Assembly: GCA_011109175.1 (NCBI GenBank)
Contig: RDEW01000001.1
Span: forward strand, 1,867,635-1,931,634
Length of the DNA stretch: 64,000 nt
Direction of reading: 5' to 3'
Source of the DNA: Dicyema japonicum
Taxonomy: Eukaryota > Dicyemida > Rhombozoa > Dicyemidae
Part shown: in pieces, positions 43,853 through 54,347 of the stretch
Numbering within the stretch: the stretch's first letter is position 1
Layout: each line of letters opens with the position of its first letter
Position numbers and translations under genes: made by a program
The notes under the pieces: model-generated
The model's input: the letters and a program-made list of their open reading frames with translations, nothing else
The model's database searches: none
Told to the model about the DNA's origin: nothing

Positions 43853-46430
43853 AGTAACCCCGACCTCACCAACTTCTAGAGGCCAGCACTATTACATAAA
43901 ACGTAGCAGATGTTGGTCGCTCCCTTAGATCGGTAATGACATTCAAATAGGTGATTTGTTGTCAACACGTGGATGTTGCAAAAGGGACAGAGGATATTGT
44001 ATGTTGGTAGATATGGGTGGTGCCCACATCGTAGACGAGTCAGGTTTACTCGGACGTCCCTTGGAAAAGAGGATTCTGATTGGTCTATTGGAGGAGGGGG
44101 TCGGTGTAGTATTTTATTGTCTCAGAGTCTTCGGATGCTTGGCGTAGAAACAAAATCGTTTATCTGTTTGAGACAAATCTTGTCATTGGGGCTGGAAAGG
44201 ATGGATGATAGCATTCGAGACAGGTTACTGGTTGTCATAATTTTTCTTTTGTTTTGCGGTTTGATAGAGTGGCAGGAATATTCTAGGCTGTAGGCTTGGG
44301 AGAGGAACTTGAGGGCCCTCATTTCCAGATGGTCTCCAATTGAGAGGATCTTTGATTCCCAATGTAGATGATCAATAGGGATTGATCTGAGACATCCAGT
44401 AATTGTCCTGAGCGCAATGTTTTCTACTTTTTTTAGTTTGTCAATAAGGGCTTGCATAGTTAATAGTTGTTCGAATGAACTGTTTATATATGATAGTTAG
44501 AGCTTCTTTGCTTTGGTCGAAGGAATGACCTGACACAAATATGTTGATCTTGCGAGAGACCTTTGTACATTTCCTCCACATGTTTAGAGAAAGTTAGTAG
44601 TAGGTCATAAATAACTCCAAGTATTTTGGGATGTTTTGTACGGGGAGTGTTTGTCCATGAATTGTTAAAATTGGCTGAAAATTTAGTTGGCGGCGGTTGG
44701 ACGTGAATACAGTGACGGTGGATTTCGATGAAGAAGGGGATAGGTGCCACTCTTCAAGAGTGTTCAAGTGGTTCTGAACATCCTTCGTTGCTTCGTTAAC
44801 GTCCTTGTCTTTAGAGGCAATAATCAGGTCATTCGCATACGATAGAAGTGTCTTTGAATTGGTTGGAATGTCGCTTAGGTGCAAGTTGAATAAGGTAGGT
44901 GACAAAAGGAGCTATGAGGAACTCCATTTGGAAGGAGTCGGTAGTGAAATAGACAGACATAATTTCAGCCCGACAAATTCTTGTTAGCCAATTCTGAAGA
45001 CGTGGAGGAATTCGAAATGCAAAAATTTTGTTACTTAGGACTCGTCTTGATGTTCGATCAAACGCCTTGGTTAGGTCAATCGATGCAAGTATAGGAGGAT
45101 TAGGATTATAATTGTTGAAACCATCAGCGATATGTTGAGTTAGGTTGAAAATCTGGGAAAGGAAGATACTCAGATATTAGTTTGAATACAACACGTTCAA
45201 CAATTTTCGATACTAAAAATAGTAGTGAAAGTGATCTGAAAGATCCCGGATCCGAAGAATCTTTTTTGGTCTTTAGAATTGGGATTATTTTGGATTTTTT
45301 CAATAGTGCAGGAATTCGGCAGTTGATGCTGGACACATAAATTATGTTTGTTATTGTTTTGAGTCCTTGCATTCTCGGGTGCTTTAAGTACAGATTCAAT
45401 CAATCCCTTTGTCAGGAGAGTTTTTTGCGTTTTTGATGAGTTTTTCGACATCAGGCGTACTGATTACAATCGGTTTTCTTGAGGAGTTTGAACTTTTTTC
45501 AATTTGCATGGACGGGAGCATTTGTTCATATCGATGTGACTCACTTTTGCGTAATGTTCCATTATGATATCTGCCTGATAAGTGAAATCACGTGGTGATT
45601 GATTCGTGTCAATACTGGTGGCGTTTTGTTTCGACTGAATTCGACGTAAAGTACCCAAAAAATCCTTTAGTTTTGTTTGGTGGTTAACTTTGGTGATGAA
45701 ATTGTTTCATCGGTCCAATCTCCTCTTGTTGATTAACTCTGTAATTTCACTATTAATGTTGGATAGTTTGGCCGAATAAATTCTTGATTTTTTGAATCGA
45801 CGTCTTGTATGAATCTTTTCGATAATTTCCTTAAAGAAATTGGGATTATAGTCTGCAATGAGTCTTCTTGGAATGTGTTTCTTATCGGCACTGAGGATGA
45901 CCTCGTTAAAAAATTTCAATGCGACGTCAAGCGATTTGAAATTCTCAACGGAAAAGTCGGATAGAAATTTTTCTGTTTCTTCTCGGAATGAATCCCATTT
46001 TGCACAGTCATAATTCGTTATGGTTTTCCGGTCCCCAACAATAGGCGAGAGTAGTTTGATTGACAGAAGAATTGGATTATGGTCCGAGTGTGGATCATGT
46101 ACAATTCTCCAGGATATCGCCGAAGATAGTGATGGAGAACATCATGTAAAGTCAGGAGATGTATTGGAGTGTCAGGGTCTGGAAGCTGTCTGAGTTTGTA
46201 ATTTTCTGTCATTAAGGATAACTAATTGTTCTAGTTGAGAGAGGACCGATCTTTGGGAGCGAAAGCTATACGCCCGCTCAATAGCCACCATCATCCAGTC
46301 CGACTTCCCAGAGGTCATTGAAAAGGTTGACAGGGGAATAATCGTGGTTCTTTTAGTTGCCAGATTGATACTGATATCCAATTTTCTCCACGTGAAGGTG
46401 AACCACATCAAAAATTTCGTATTTTAAGAA
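43853..46430 (-). mobile_element. Family A LINE: endonuclease C-part through 3' tail
   Basis: Minus strand, 5' to 3': AIERAYSFRSQRSVLSQLEQ and LVILNDRKLQT (46310-46190), HDPHSDHNPILLSIKLL (SDHNP motif, about 46095), FFNEVILSADKKHIPRRLIA (45900), coiled linker, KIIPILKTKKDSSDPGSFR (45290) and TYADDLIIAS-position reading LLSYANDLIIASKDK (44850). Then KILGVIYDLLLTFSKHVEEM, LHWESKILSIGDHLEMRALK (44355) and 3' end GGTCGGGGTTACTTAA at 43853. Active-site box is YAND instead of YADD, and several frames shift: dead. Its region 44120-44380 is homologous to the LINE piece split by the hAT element at 51845-53267. Confidence 0.85.
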
Positions 46431-46524
46431 ATAGAAATAAACAAATTATATATTACTTTATTTTATATATTTTAATCAATTAATTTATTTAAATATTTTA
46501 ATTTACCAACTGCTGTTGTGCGTT

Positions 46525-47718
46525 ATGGATAAAATATCGTTCAACGTTAAAACCGCCCCAAGCTCCAAATTGGTTACTTCAAAATTGATCCAAAATATGC
46601 CAGAAGAAAACAATATTGAATATCTCAACGTCTACAGGTATTAATATGCGTCAATTTCAGTTCCAACACAACTCCTAAGCCTGAAAAGCCTCTTGTGATC
46701 AAACCTGATACCTCCAAATCTTTCGATAAGAAGATTCACCAAGCTGTGGAATCACGTGCTGACTTTATCGAACAATGTGCGATAGACGAACTTACCAATG
46801 GAGGAATCGTTCAGCCAAAACCATCCAACAAACGGAAAATCGTCCTGGAACAGTCGGATGATTCAGTTTACATATGTTTTAATTTTCAGGACCCTGAGGA
46901 CCCTGACTATGCAAAGGTCCCTGTTGAAGGGTTTGGACTGGCCATGATCCGCGGAATGGGATGGAAGGAAGGAAAGGGAGTTGGGAAGACTTTCAAATCT
47001 GTGTGCCCCGTTCTCGATGTGGTACAGAGACCCCATTTGATGGGACTGGGGGTGGAGGCTGCCCTCAATAGAGGGGAGTTCTTGCCTGGTGGAACCTGTG
47101 TGATCAAAAAGGGGAATCACAAGGGGCATTACGGAATAGTGGAGTCATTTATTAACGGAACGGTGAGAGTGAAGATTTCCCTCATCGGGAAAGTCGTCAA
47201 TTTGCCTCCCGCCGTCGTGAAAATGATCACGGTGGACCAGTATAACTGCAAAAACGGAAAATTGGAGGAGCAGAAAACTGAACCGAAGAAAGAAGTCGTT
47301 AAACCTGTTCAAGATCAAATGAGTTCTTGGTTGAAGGTAAACCTGCTTGTCCGGTTCATTGACAACTCTTCTCCCCACTACAGGGCTCGGGTTTGTTTAT
47401 TTTTTTATGGAAGGGCATCATAAAAGAGATCACGGGACCCGATATGTGCACTTGTGCTCTCGAGATCGGGTCTTATACTGTGCGAGGTTAGGGTTGTGGT
47501 GATTTTTAGACGTGAGAGAAGATGAGTTGGAGACTGTGTTGCCGCAAAATTCGGATGAACTGGTTTATGTGGTGAAAGGGGAATTCGTTGGAAAGGTGGG
47601 AAGAGTAGTGAAGAAGGACAGATCAAAACATACCGCCATGGTTGAATTGATGGGGAATCTTCAGACTGTGACTTTGAAATATAGTGAGATTTGTTGTACT
47701 GCGCCAAATCCTGTTTAA
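46525..47718 (+). CDS. GPKOW: GPKOW/Spp2 homologue (G-patch and KOW splicing factor), five exons
   Basis: GPKOW binds and activates the DEAH helicase DHX16 (Prp2) before the first step of splicing. Exon 1 starts at ATG 46525 (MDKISFNVKTAPSSKL). Introns: 46638-46660 (23 nt), 46866-46889 (24), 47391-47413 (23) and 47487-47509 (23), all GT...AG. The protein has an acidic link DPEDPDYAKVPVEGFG, the G-patch GLAMIRGMGWKEGKGVGKT, a first KOW (LPGGTCVIKKGNHKGHYGIV), a WLKVNLLVRFIDN block and IIKEITGPDMCTC. A second KOW (VYVVKGEFVGKVGRVVKKD) precedes the stop at 47716-47718. Order and spacing match animal GPKOW. Exon 3 stays readable through the 24-nt intron because its length is a multiple of three. 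AT-rich 5' flank, 100 bp from the end of a LINE. Intact. Confidence 0.9.
46638..46660 (+). other. 23-nt micro-intron in GPKOW
   Basis: GTATTAATATGCGTCAATTT CAG; removal joins exon 1 (codon split AG/T) to the exon starting TCCAACACAACTCC. Confidence 0.8.
47391..47413 (+). other. 23-nt micro-intron in GPKOW
   Basis: GTTTGTTTATTTTTTTATGG AAG; removal joins HYRAR to GIIKEITGPDMC, restoring the family order. Confidence 0.8.
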
Positions 47719-47719
47719 T

Positions 47720-48394
47720 TTCGATTAATAAATTTTTCATTATTTTGTAGTGGATACTTGTTGGGTGCATTTAGAAGGGGGTTAATTGTGGACAACTAAT
47801 TAGGAGTATATAGTTCTCATACTCCTCGGCAAAGACAAGTCTTTTTAAGAACTCACTTAAGTCAATTCAGGTGAAAGAAACGCACAGTTCTCTTGCGCTA
47901 TGGCGAGACGATAGAGATATGTTGTCTCGGGGTTGTATTGCAGAAGTTGCGTGTATAGGATGATAGTTAATATGATTATGCGAGTGTTGAAAAAACTTGG
48001 AGAAATGTACTAACTCATTTTCTTCTCAACATTACATAGAGTTAATCAGATGGGGAATCCCGGCAGAAAATTTATTAGATTACAAGAATTCTGACGAAAT
48101 TTAAAAGGTTTGGCATGAGTCATGACTCGATTATTCCCAACCACAATAGTTTGTTAAATACTAAAAAGGAGATTTCAGGATGCAACGTTGGTTTTTCAGA
48201 ATTTACGTAAGAAAAAAGCAGATAACAAAAAATGACAACATAGAAATCGTTTTAAGCAAAATAAAGAATTTATATTTTCGTCAAAAATCGAAACGTTTCA
48301 CTCCTGAATTCTTAGTGTGTGTGGAATTTACGATTAACTAAAGAAACAAAACTATTTACCATTATGTCACTACTTGTGCGATTCGTTCCTTGGA
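47720..48394. other. spacer, nothing recognised
   Basis: AATAAA-like AATAAATTTTTCATT follows the GPKOW stop within 10 bp (47724-47740). Beyond this, AT-rich sequence without features. Confidence 0.4.
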
Positions 48395-48715
48395 CCGCAA
48401 TCTGATGCTTTATTTTCTTCTTCCGTAGCAGCTCGTCTGAGGTGTTGTTCCCTTTCTAACATTCGTTTTGGATGTTTCAAGGTGCAAACATAAACTCTTG
48501 ATCAAAGAAGGAACCTCTCGAAGAAGAATCCTCTCATAAATGAACTTATCTACCTTAAAACTTCCCTAGCTTCGAAACAACGACATGTCCTTTCTTGAGA
48601 GCCATCTGGATTCTCGTCCACGGCGGATAGTGTTTCTACAATGTCGGTCTGAGTTCACTTAGTTGGGAACTTTCTCTTCTTCCTTTAAACTTGGGGATCC
48701 TAGGGTAATAATAAA
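48395..48715 (+). repeat. LINE 3' end remnant (family A module)
   Basis: GAGTTCACTTAGTTGGGAAC then TTGGGGATCCTAGGGTAATA ATAA resembles the 3' module and tail of family A; the upstream 250 bp are too decayed to read. Confidence 0.4.
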
Positions 48716-49660
48716 GCTTCAGCGAAAACATGGAAAACTGAGCGATCGCTTCTGTGATAGGACTAATAGTGCTTTTAAAGTTAAGGTCATACTGTAAGAC
48801 TCTTTCTTGGAGCGAGTCTAATCCCTTGCGGGTATCAATAAATAAGAACAGTTTTTATGTGCGAAACCCAATGCGAATAAATTCTTTCAAAAACTCCCAT
48901 CACACCACTTTCAGTAAAATAAATCGACTTAGGGTCTTAGGTTTTCTGTTTAGAGAGATGTTCATTTTCTTATCGTGAGCGATTTTTGTGCAATATTTTG
49001 AAATCGGAAAAATCCTTTAGGTTGTAGTCATTCTCGAGTAGGTCATTTCTTGAAATGCATTGAATCACCTACAATAGTCTGCGTTGGTCTGATTTTAGTC
49101 AAGGCAGAGATAACTTGAATTCATTTCGAACTCTGGACTTTGTGGCTTTTATTTTAATCTTCAAAACTCAGAGATTTATTTATGTGGTCAAATTTGATGT
49201 TGATAACCTTCAGAATGATTCATACATAATCAAACTCGTTGCTAAGACGACCAGTTGAGATTGCCTCGCACAACTTCACGGAGATCATCGATAGTTCAGA
49301 TATCACAGATTGAAGGGAGAGTTATGCTCCTTGTTACGATGTCAATTGTACATAAAGCAAATTTCTTTCCGAAACCAAATGAAACCACATTTGTGGAATA
49401 ACTCCATGAAATGATCTTTTTGGCTTTCTTCTGAGATGGACAGATCACCTGAAATCATGTTAATTAAAAGCACTATCGTATCTCCCATTAGTATATAAAT
49501 ACTTAGGATAGCGTTTGCCTCATATTCTCTACAATCCTTTACTTCCATGTTTGATAGAAAGACATTGTTAGAGAGGTGCTAACCACTCAACCGAGAAGAA
49601 TCTTCTAATATTTTTGTAGCCGTAACTTACAAGAACAAGAGGAGTTTTTGAATTTGGATG
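48716..49660. other. decayed sequence, LINE remnants suspected
   Basis: Minus strand near 48975-48790 reads MNISLNRKPKTLSRFI and FLKEFIRIGFRTKTV, faintly LINE-like. A 68-codon minus frame at 49342-49548 is not recognised. Confidence 0.3.
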
Positions 49661-49669
49661 CTTCTGTTG

Positions 49670-49800
49670 CAACACTACCGGCAAACTATAGCCCTGTGGA
49701 GTATGCCTCTGTTGCGTGGAGATTCGAGTTATCAGAGTCTAAGCTCCACAGACACAATTCAATATACTATAAACTATTCATATGATGATCCCTCAATCCG
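49670..49800 (+). pseudogene. Family A LINE small fragment
   Basis: GCGTGGAGATTCGAGTTATC AGAGTCTAAGCTCCACAGA matches 26235-26280 of the chimeric LINE (GCATGGAGATTCGCGCTATC...GGTCCACAGAG), in the same orientation. Confidence 0.5.
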
Positions 49801-50189
49801 AATTAATGGATAATTTTCTACTGAACTCGAAACAAGTAGTATATCCTTACAATCAATTACTAATAATTTATTAACAAAAAATTTAAATAATAAAGCTTCG
49901 CAGATAGGATTGCGTATGCGATTCCACGTAATACGGCAATCCCGATTCGTTGTCTAACCACGAACTCTTTGTGGGGTTCTTTTTTTCGCTTGCTAGTTTT
50001 CCCTTATTTCTTTCAGAAAGGACGCATTGAGGTATCCTATATCTCCCGACGTTTCTATGGCCACCGATGTGAATCGGTATCGGTCTCTAATGGCGAGTAC
50101 TTCTGGATCTTGGCCAATGATGATGCGTTGACCTCAGATCCAGGTTTCTGAGCTGATCTCAGAAGGAGCAAAGTAAAGAAACTATCCAC
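49801..50189. other. no recognised feature
   Basis: The frame at 49969-50151 (WGSFFRLLVFPYFFQKGRIE) is unassigned. Confidence 0.3.
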
Positions 50190-50690
50190 ATAGGTTACAT
50201 CTCAGATCGATGATTTTCCGTGTGAATATGGGAAAAGCGTCATTCCATCCGGCCTCTTGCTATCTTCACTATCCAGTCTAGCAGGTTCCAGTTGAGCTGA
50301 GATGCCTGCTTCTTCGAGGGTTCACAGAATAACATTATTCAATAAGGTGTGATGAGGAGCGACCTACACTCCTTTTGCAAGACAAAGAGATAGTCCTTCT
50401 ATGTCAACTGTTCCTCCACAACGGCATCTGTGTTTATGGTAGACGTCAAGCACCAATCATTGTGCTATTCCGGTTCTCACACAGTCATCATTCATAAGAG
50501 TTCGAAAGAAGCACATGGAAATGCGTGGAGCCATGCACCACTCTCATGTTGTGCAGCAGATACCAATCAGGCAAGCCGGTGTTGGTTCGACTATTGCTTA
50601 AGGCTATCAACGATAGCATTGCAGGAATTGCGTCCCATTTGTTCCGAATCGATGAATGCATTTAATAAAAAATGCAATATCTTTTCCTGA
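50190..50690 (-). pseudogene. Family B LINE C-terminal fragment
   Basis: Minus strand: SRTNTGLPDWYLLHN-type sequence near 50600, then LDVYHKHRCRCGGTVDIEGL (Cys-His knuckle, about 50440-50390), LEEAGISAQLEPARL and SKRPDGMTLFPYSHGK ending in DVTYVD (about 50240-50195). The P-D...D-V-T spacing (15 residues) fits a restriction-like endonuclease core. Broken by stops; the upstream RT is absent. Confidence 0.7.
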
Positions 50691-51690
50691 TGTGAAAAGC
50701 CTGTTATTCTACATTAATAAATTCGACAGTGGGTGCTTAAGGTAGTTGGAAGTGAATAAAAATATCCATTCAGACAATCAACTGTGTTCAAAAAACGTAC
50801 GTCGTGCGAATCCCTTTACAGATCCTACATTGCAAATAAATAATAGTAAGAAGAAACCAAAAAAGTTAAAAAGAAAGTGTTAGTTTTCGGATCAAACAGC
50901 TTTATTAGGAAACAAAATAAATGTTAAAGAGATCCACCTTTACTTCTATACATGTTGGGCGAATAAAGAAAAATATATTTCATTTTTAAATATGGTATCA
51001 CTTCAAGAAACTGAATTTGTTTTGAATTCAAAGTCCTCAAATCAATGCTATTTATTGGATTTCCAAATTCTGGAACCACAGCGTCCCCGCAAATGAAGTA
51101 GTGATGAACAATTAAAAGACAAATATAAAAATGCAACAGAACTCCGGGACTTTTCATTAAAAAGAATTGAATCATCATGAGATACATGATTAGTCCGTTC
51201 CAAAGATATCGTGGGATTTCAGGATTTAATACTGTAGTAGAAAACAATACTGAACGAGACAACGTAGGTTCATTCAGAAAAGGTTTTGTATTTAAATATG
51301 TTTTAGATGAATTCGAGTTTAATTATCCTAAAATTAAGTCCTCATATTTTAAGAAGATGAATAGGAAAATGGGAGTACATCGCTCAAAATATGATTTGGA
51401 TGTTGGATATATTGTATTTTATTTTTAGTTAGTTAAAATGCTCGCATTCAAAAGGATTATGGGACGAATCCTTCTCTTAGATTAACAAAGTTCGAACATC
51501 TGGAAATCCAGTTACTATTGTTGCAAAAGTGTCTAACAAATTTGTCAATGTGGAAAATAGTGATGGTTCGGTGATGAAAATACATTCAAAAAGACAAGTT
51601 GAATGTAGTCACTAATAACAGTTAAAAATAAAAATTATTACCTTGAAAAAAAATAAGTTAATTTGATTGACATTGACTGACATATTATCT
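50691..51690. other. AT-rich stretch with two overlapping unrecognised frames
   Basis: A 112-codon minus frame (50924-51262) has a hydrophobic run VLLHFYICLLIVHHYFICGD. An overlapping 83-codon plus frame (51177-51428) has YRGISGFNTVVENNTERDN. Downstream plus near 51490-51615 reads RTSGNPVTIVAKVSNKFVN then SVMKIHSKRQVE, like the C-terminal tail of an LTR-type integrase. The plus reading is more likely meaningful (retroelement remnant), but certainty is low. Confidence 0.3.
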
Positions 51691-51836
51691 TTGAGTCATC
51701 GGATGCCTCTCGTAGAAACAAAAGCGTGTATCTGTTTCAGACGACTCCGGTCGTTGGGAATGAAAGGGATGGATGATAGAGATAGGTTGTCATAATAATT
51801 TTTCTTTTGGGGTTTGCATAGAGAATGACAGAGATA

Positions 51837-51844
51837 GTCTAGGC
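51837..51844. repeat. 8-bp hAT target-site duplication (left)
   Basis: GTCTAGGC, identical to 53268-53275; unduplicated TTCTAGGC stands at 44281-44288 in the empty-site LINE paralogue. Confidence 0.85.
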
Positions 51845-51917
51845 CAGTGGTCTCAAACTCAAATCAATCAATGCATAAGAAAGAAATGCAGGGTCAAATA
51901 TCTCATTAATTAGACTA

Positions 51918-53156
51918 CACCATTTTCAGTTCAATTTTGACATTTTTTATATTTATTTTGACTATGCGATATTCTATTTTCACATTTTTTATATTTATTT
52001 TAACAATACACATATTTGACAATGCAATTAACAATATTAATTAACAACTTAATCATGTAATAGAATCCCAAGCGTACAATTTCCATTTATTTTTTCAATA
52101 TTCCTGTCGTATTTTCTCCCGCGTTAGATTTGTTATAGAATAGTCCAAAGCACTTTGTAGTAATTGAGCTCGAAATTCGGTCAGGGTTCTATTTCCTGCT
52201 GCAACACAACATCATTATGGGATTGTTGTGATAAATACGTCTTTATCCCAGTTTTAATAATAGAAAAACAGCCTTCGCATGAATTAAATTGAGGAGAATA
52301 TGGTGCATCAAATCTTCGTATAGTATGTTCTACTCGAATACCTTCAAAAAATTTTTTTTATGGATTGGAGCATTATCCATATAAATAATAAATTCCTCTC
52401 CAGCTAACCTGTCAGATAATGTCGTCATAAAATTGATAAATTTCGATTTTATAGATCCAATGTGTGATTTAATTCTCACAATTGTTCCGTTGTCATCATT
52501 TGCTAAAATAACGTTGAGATTCACCCCTTTGCTTGACCTTACTGGAACTATCGCACGTGATCTTATAGGGATCAGCAGAATTTTTTTAATGTAAAGAGAT
52601 TGAAAATTGTTTCGTCCAAATGCATTTTCTATTTGTATTACGTTGATAATCCAATGCAAATATTTTTCTAAATTTTCCATTCCTGGAAATTGGTTCTCTT
52701 TGTAGGTAATCAATCGGCCATCAAGTCGGTTATATATTGTCGCGATGCAAACTTTATTATTTACCAATTTTCGTATTCCTTCAATTTTATCGATGGATTA
52801 TTCTCAATTTTTTTCAATTATCAAATTCATATTATCATCAGTAAGTTTAATCGCAGCATCCTTTCAACCTCCACGTTTACAAACATCTAATTTCCACTTT
52901 TTACGATGGCTATAGCTGTTGTCCTCTTGACTCCAAGATCTCGAGCAAGCTGTATATAATCGCCATCCTATTCATCCTTATTTATAAGTGCTCTTCTCGT
53001 AGCTTCTGATATTCTTGAATTTTTTCTTGACATAAAATTGGTTCAAGAACAACAAATCAAAAATATAAAATAAATCACAAATCGTATTTGGATCAACTAT
53101 GATAAATAAAGTCAAAATGGATATAAAAAAATGTCAGAATTGAACTGAAAATGGTA
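51918..53156 (-). mobile_element. Tc1/mariner-type element with TIRs, nested in the hAT element
   Basis: TIRs of about 45 bp: left starts CACCATTTTCAGTTCAATTT, right (minus strand inward) TACCATTTTCAGTTCAATTC. Each is flanked by TA (51916-51917, 53157-53158). Length 1,239 bp, normal for the superfamily, with one transposase gene on the minus strand. Confidence 0.85.
52181..53033 (-). pseudogene. Tc1/mariner (IS630-like) transposase, decayed
   Basis: Minus strand from ATG 53033: helix-turn-helix region RISEATRRALINKDE, stop, DYIQLARDLGVKRTTAIAIV, stop, then (with frame changes) VNNKVCIATIYNRLDGRLIT. The catalytic domain has the first Asp block near 52490 (NVILANDDNGT) and the second IIYMDNAPIHKKN (about 52395-52355). 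The third, APYSPQFNSCEGCFSIIK (about 52290-52240), has Glu in the EG position. A run of A/T at 52350-52358 shifts the frame between the last two. At least two stops and two frame changes: inactive. It cuts and pastes TA-flanked DNA in living relatives. Confidence 0.85.
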
Positions 53157-53267
53157 TAGATTAAATATAATTTTGTTATGTTTCATTATTTTAAAAAGTG
53201 GGTCTTCAATTTTTTAATTGCAAAAAACCAAAAATTGGGTATTTGGTTAAAAGGTTGCCGACCCCTG

Positions 53268-53275
53268 GTCTAGGC
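53268..53275. repeat. 8-bp hAT target-site duplication (right)
   Basis: GTCTAGGC, identical to 51837-51844. Confidence 0.85.
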
Positions 53276-53439
53276 TGTAGGCTTGGGAGAAAGACTGCAG
53301 AGCTCTAATTTCCAAATGGTCTCTAATTGGAAGGATCTTTGATTCCCAGTGAAGATGATCAATATGTTTCTACTGAGAAAATTAACAATTTATAGCTTAC
53401 ACTCCAAAATTTAGTTAAAATAGAATTTAGTGTAGTATA

Positions 53440-53482
53440 AAATTCAAATATGGGTCCCCAGAAAAAAGGTTGAAAAACGCTG
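53440..53482 (-). mobile_element. second hAT-like terminus (single end)
   Basis: Read on the minus strand from 53482: CAGCGTTTTTCAACCTTTTT TCTGGGGACCC, a hAT-type terminal repeat. The opposite end is probably near 53363, where LINE homology stops, but no matching TIR is clear. Confidence 0.5.
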
Positions 53483-53499
53483 TCAGATGGTCACTCTAA

Positions 53500-53680
53500 G
53501 AATTAGATTAAGAAACCGTTTAAGGCGGCTAAACAACCTGTACTTCTCAAGCCTGAAACCTCTGCAGTCATAGCATCGTATGATTGCATTCTTAGACACG
53601 CAACGTCTGGTGTCCATAAGTGATCCCAGAGTATTGTTTCATCCGCATAAACAAGGACCTATGACAAAAATATGTTAAAA
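53500..53680 (-). pseudogene. LINE RT active-site fragment
   Basis: Minus strand reads LVYADETILWDHLWTPDVAC followed by LRMQSYDAMTAEVSGLR, resembling the YADD strand and following helix. The second catalytic Asp is Glu. Closest in style to family G (LLIYADDVIVVD). Confidence 0.45.
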
Positions 53681-53689
53681 AATGTAACC

Positions 53690-54340
53690 CAACCTGATGG
53701 TACCGTTAAATATCCTTAACAAAAAATTTTAAAAAGATTGAAGTGCCTTCTTAAAGAGGATCCTAGGTAGTAGTCCTAGGAGCATTGTTTTCGATCCTCT
53801 AAATACTTAATAACATCTTCATAGGCAATAGTCATGAAAACAACGCTCGAGACCACCGGATGGTTAGCCATTTGCGTCTCTTCGATGAGATAACATCCTA
53901 GACACACTGACTTCTCAACACTTGGACAAATCACAGAAATTTATTGTAAAAATCTCCGCAATTTCGGATTGGTCCGAGATTTTGAAACCACCCGAAAGGC
54001 ATAAAATACCCACGAACGAACCTCCCCCTTTTCCTAACAAGCTCTTCTGCTTTTAACTCAGATCTGACAGGGTGATTCTTTCGCATGCTTTCTTAAACTT
54101 GTTACTCTACAGATCCATAAACCTTTCTTAATTTATCACAAAGTCTTCATCCTCCGTTTGATGGGAGTCTGATTATTCTCAAATCCGGGCCTTCGAGTAA
54201 AGGAAACCTCCTGATCACGCAAGGCCATGTCCATTCCAGTTCCTGTCGCGAGTCCTTCAGGTCCTCTCCCTCAGAAAGACACCTCTCAATCTTTTAAAGG
54301 CCGCAATAATTTACTAGACTAAATTCAAAATAAACAAGTA
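53690..54340. other. spacer, nothing recognised
   Basis: No gene found; GGATCCTAGGTAGTAGTCCT AGG near 53759 is a short imperfect palindrome. Presumed 3' flank of KDM1A. Confidence 0.4.
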
Positions 54341-54347
54341 AATACAG

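Larger units (their letters stand above)
51845..53267. mobile_element. hAT-type short element (about 184 bp of its own) hosting a mariner
   Basis: Left end CAGTGGTCTCAAACTCAAAT. Right end, read inward on the minus strand, CAGGGGTCGGCAACCTTTTA. Both have the hAT CAGnGGT...AAC form and lie exactly between 8-bp duplications. Apart from the inserted mariner only 51845-51917 and 53157-53267 belong to it, so it is a non-autonomous MITE-like hAT. Confidence 0.85.
51691..53362 (-). pseudogene. Family A LINE thumb fragment split by a hAT element
   Basis: 51696-51844 plus 53276-53362 together align with 44128-44380 of the 43853-46430 LINE (CATCGGATGCCTCTCGTAGA; GTAGGCTTGGGAGAAAGACT). The split falls at the hAT target duplication GTCTAGGC. 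Minus-strand coding equals the LHWESK thumb region. Confidence 0.85.

Noticed and set aside
47405-47770. 121-codon minus-strand frame over the GPKOW end
   Set aside because: Overlaps two GPKOW exons and introns on the other strand; no motif.
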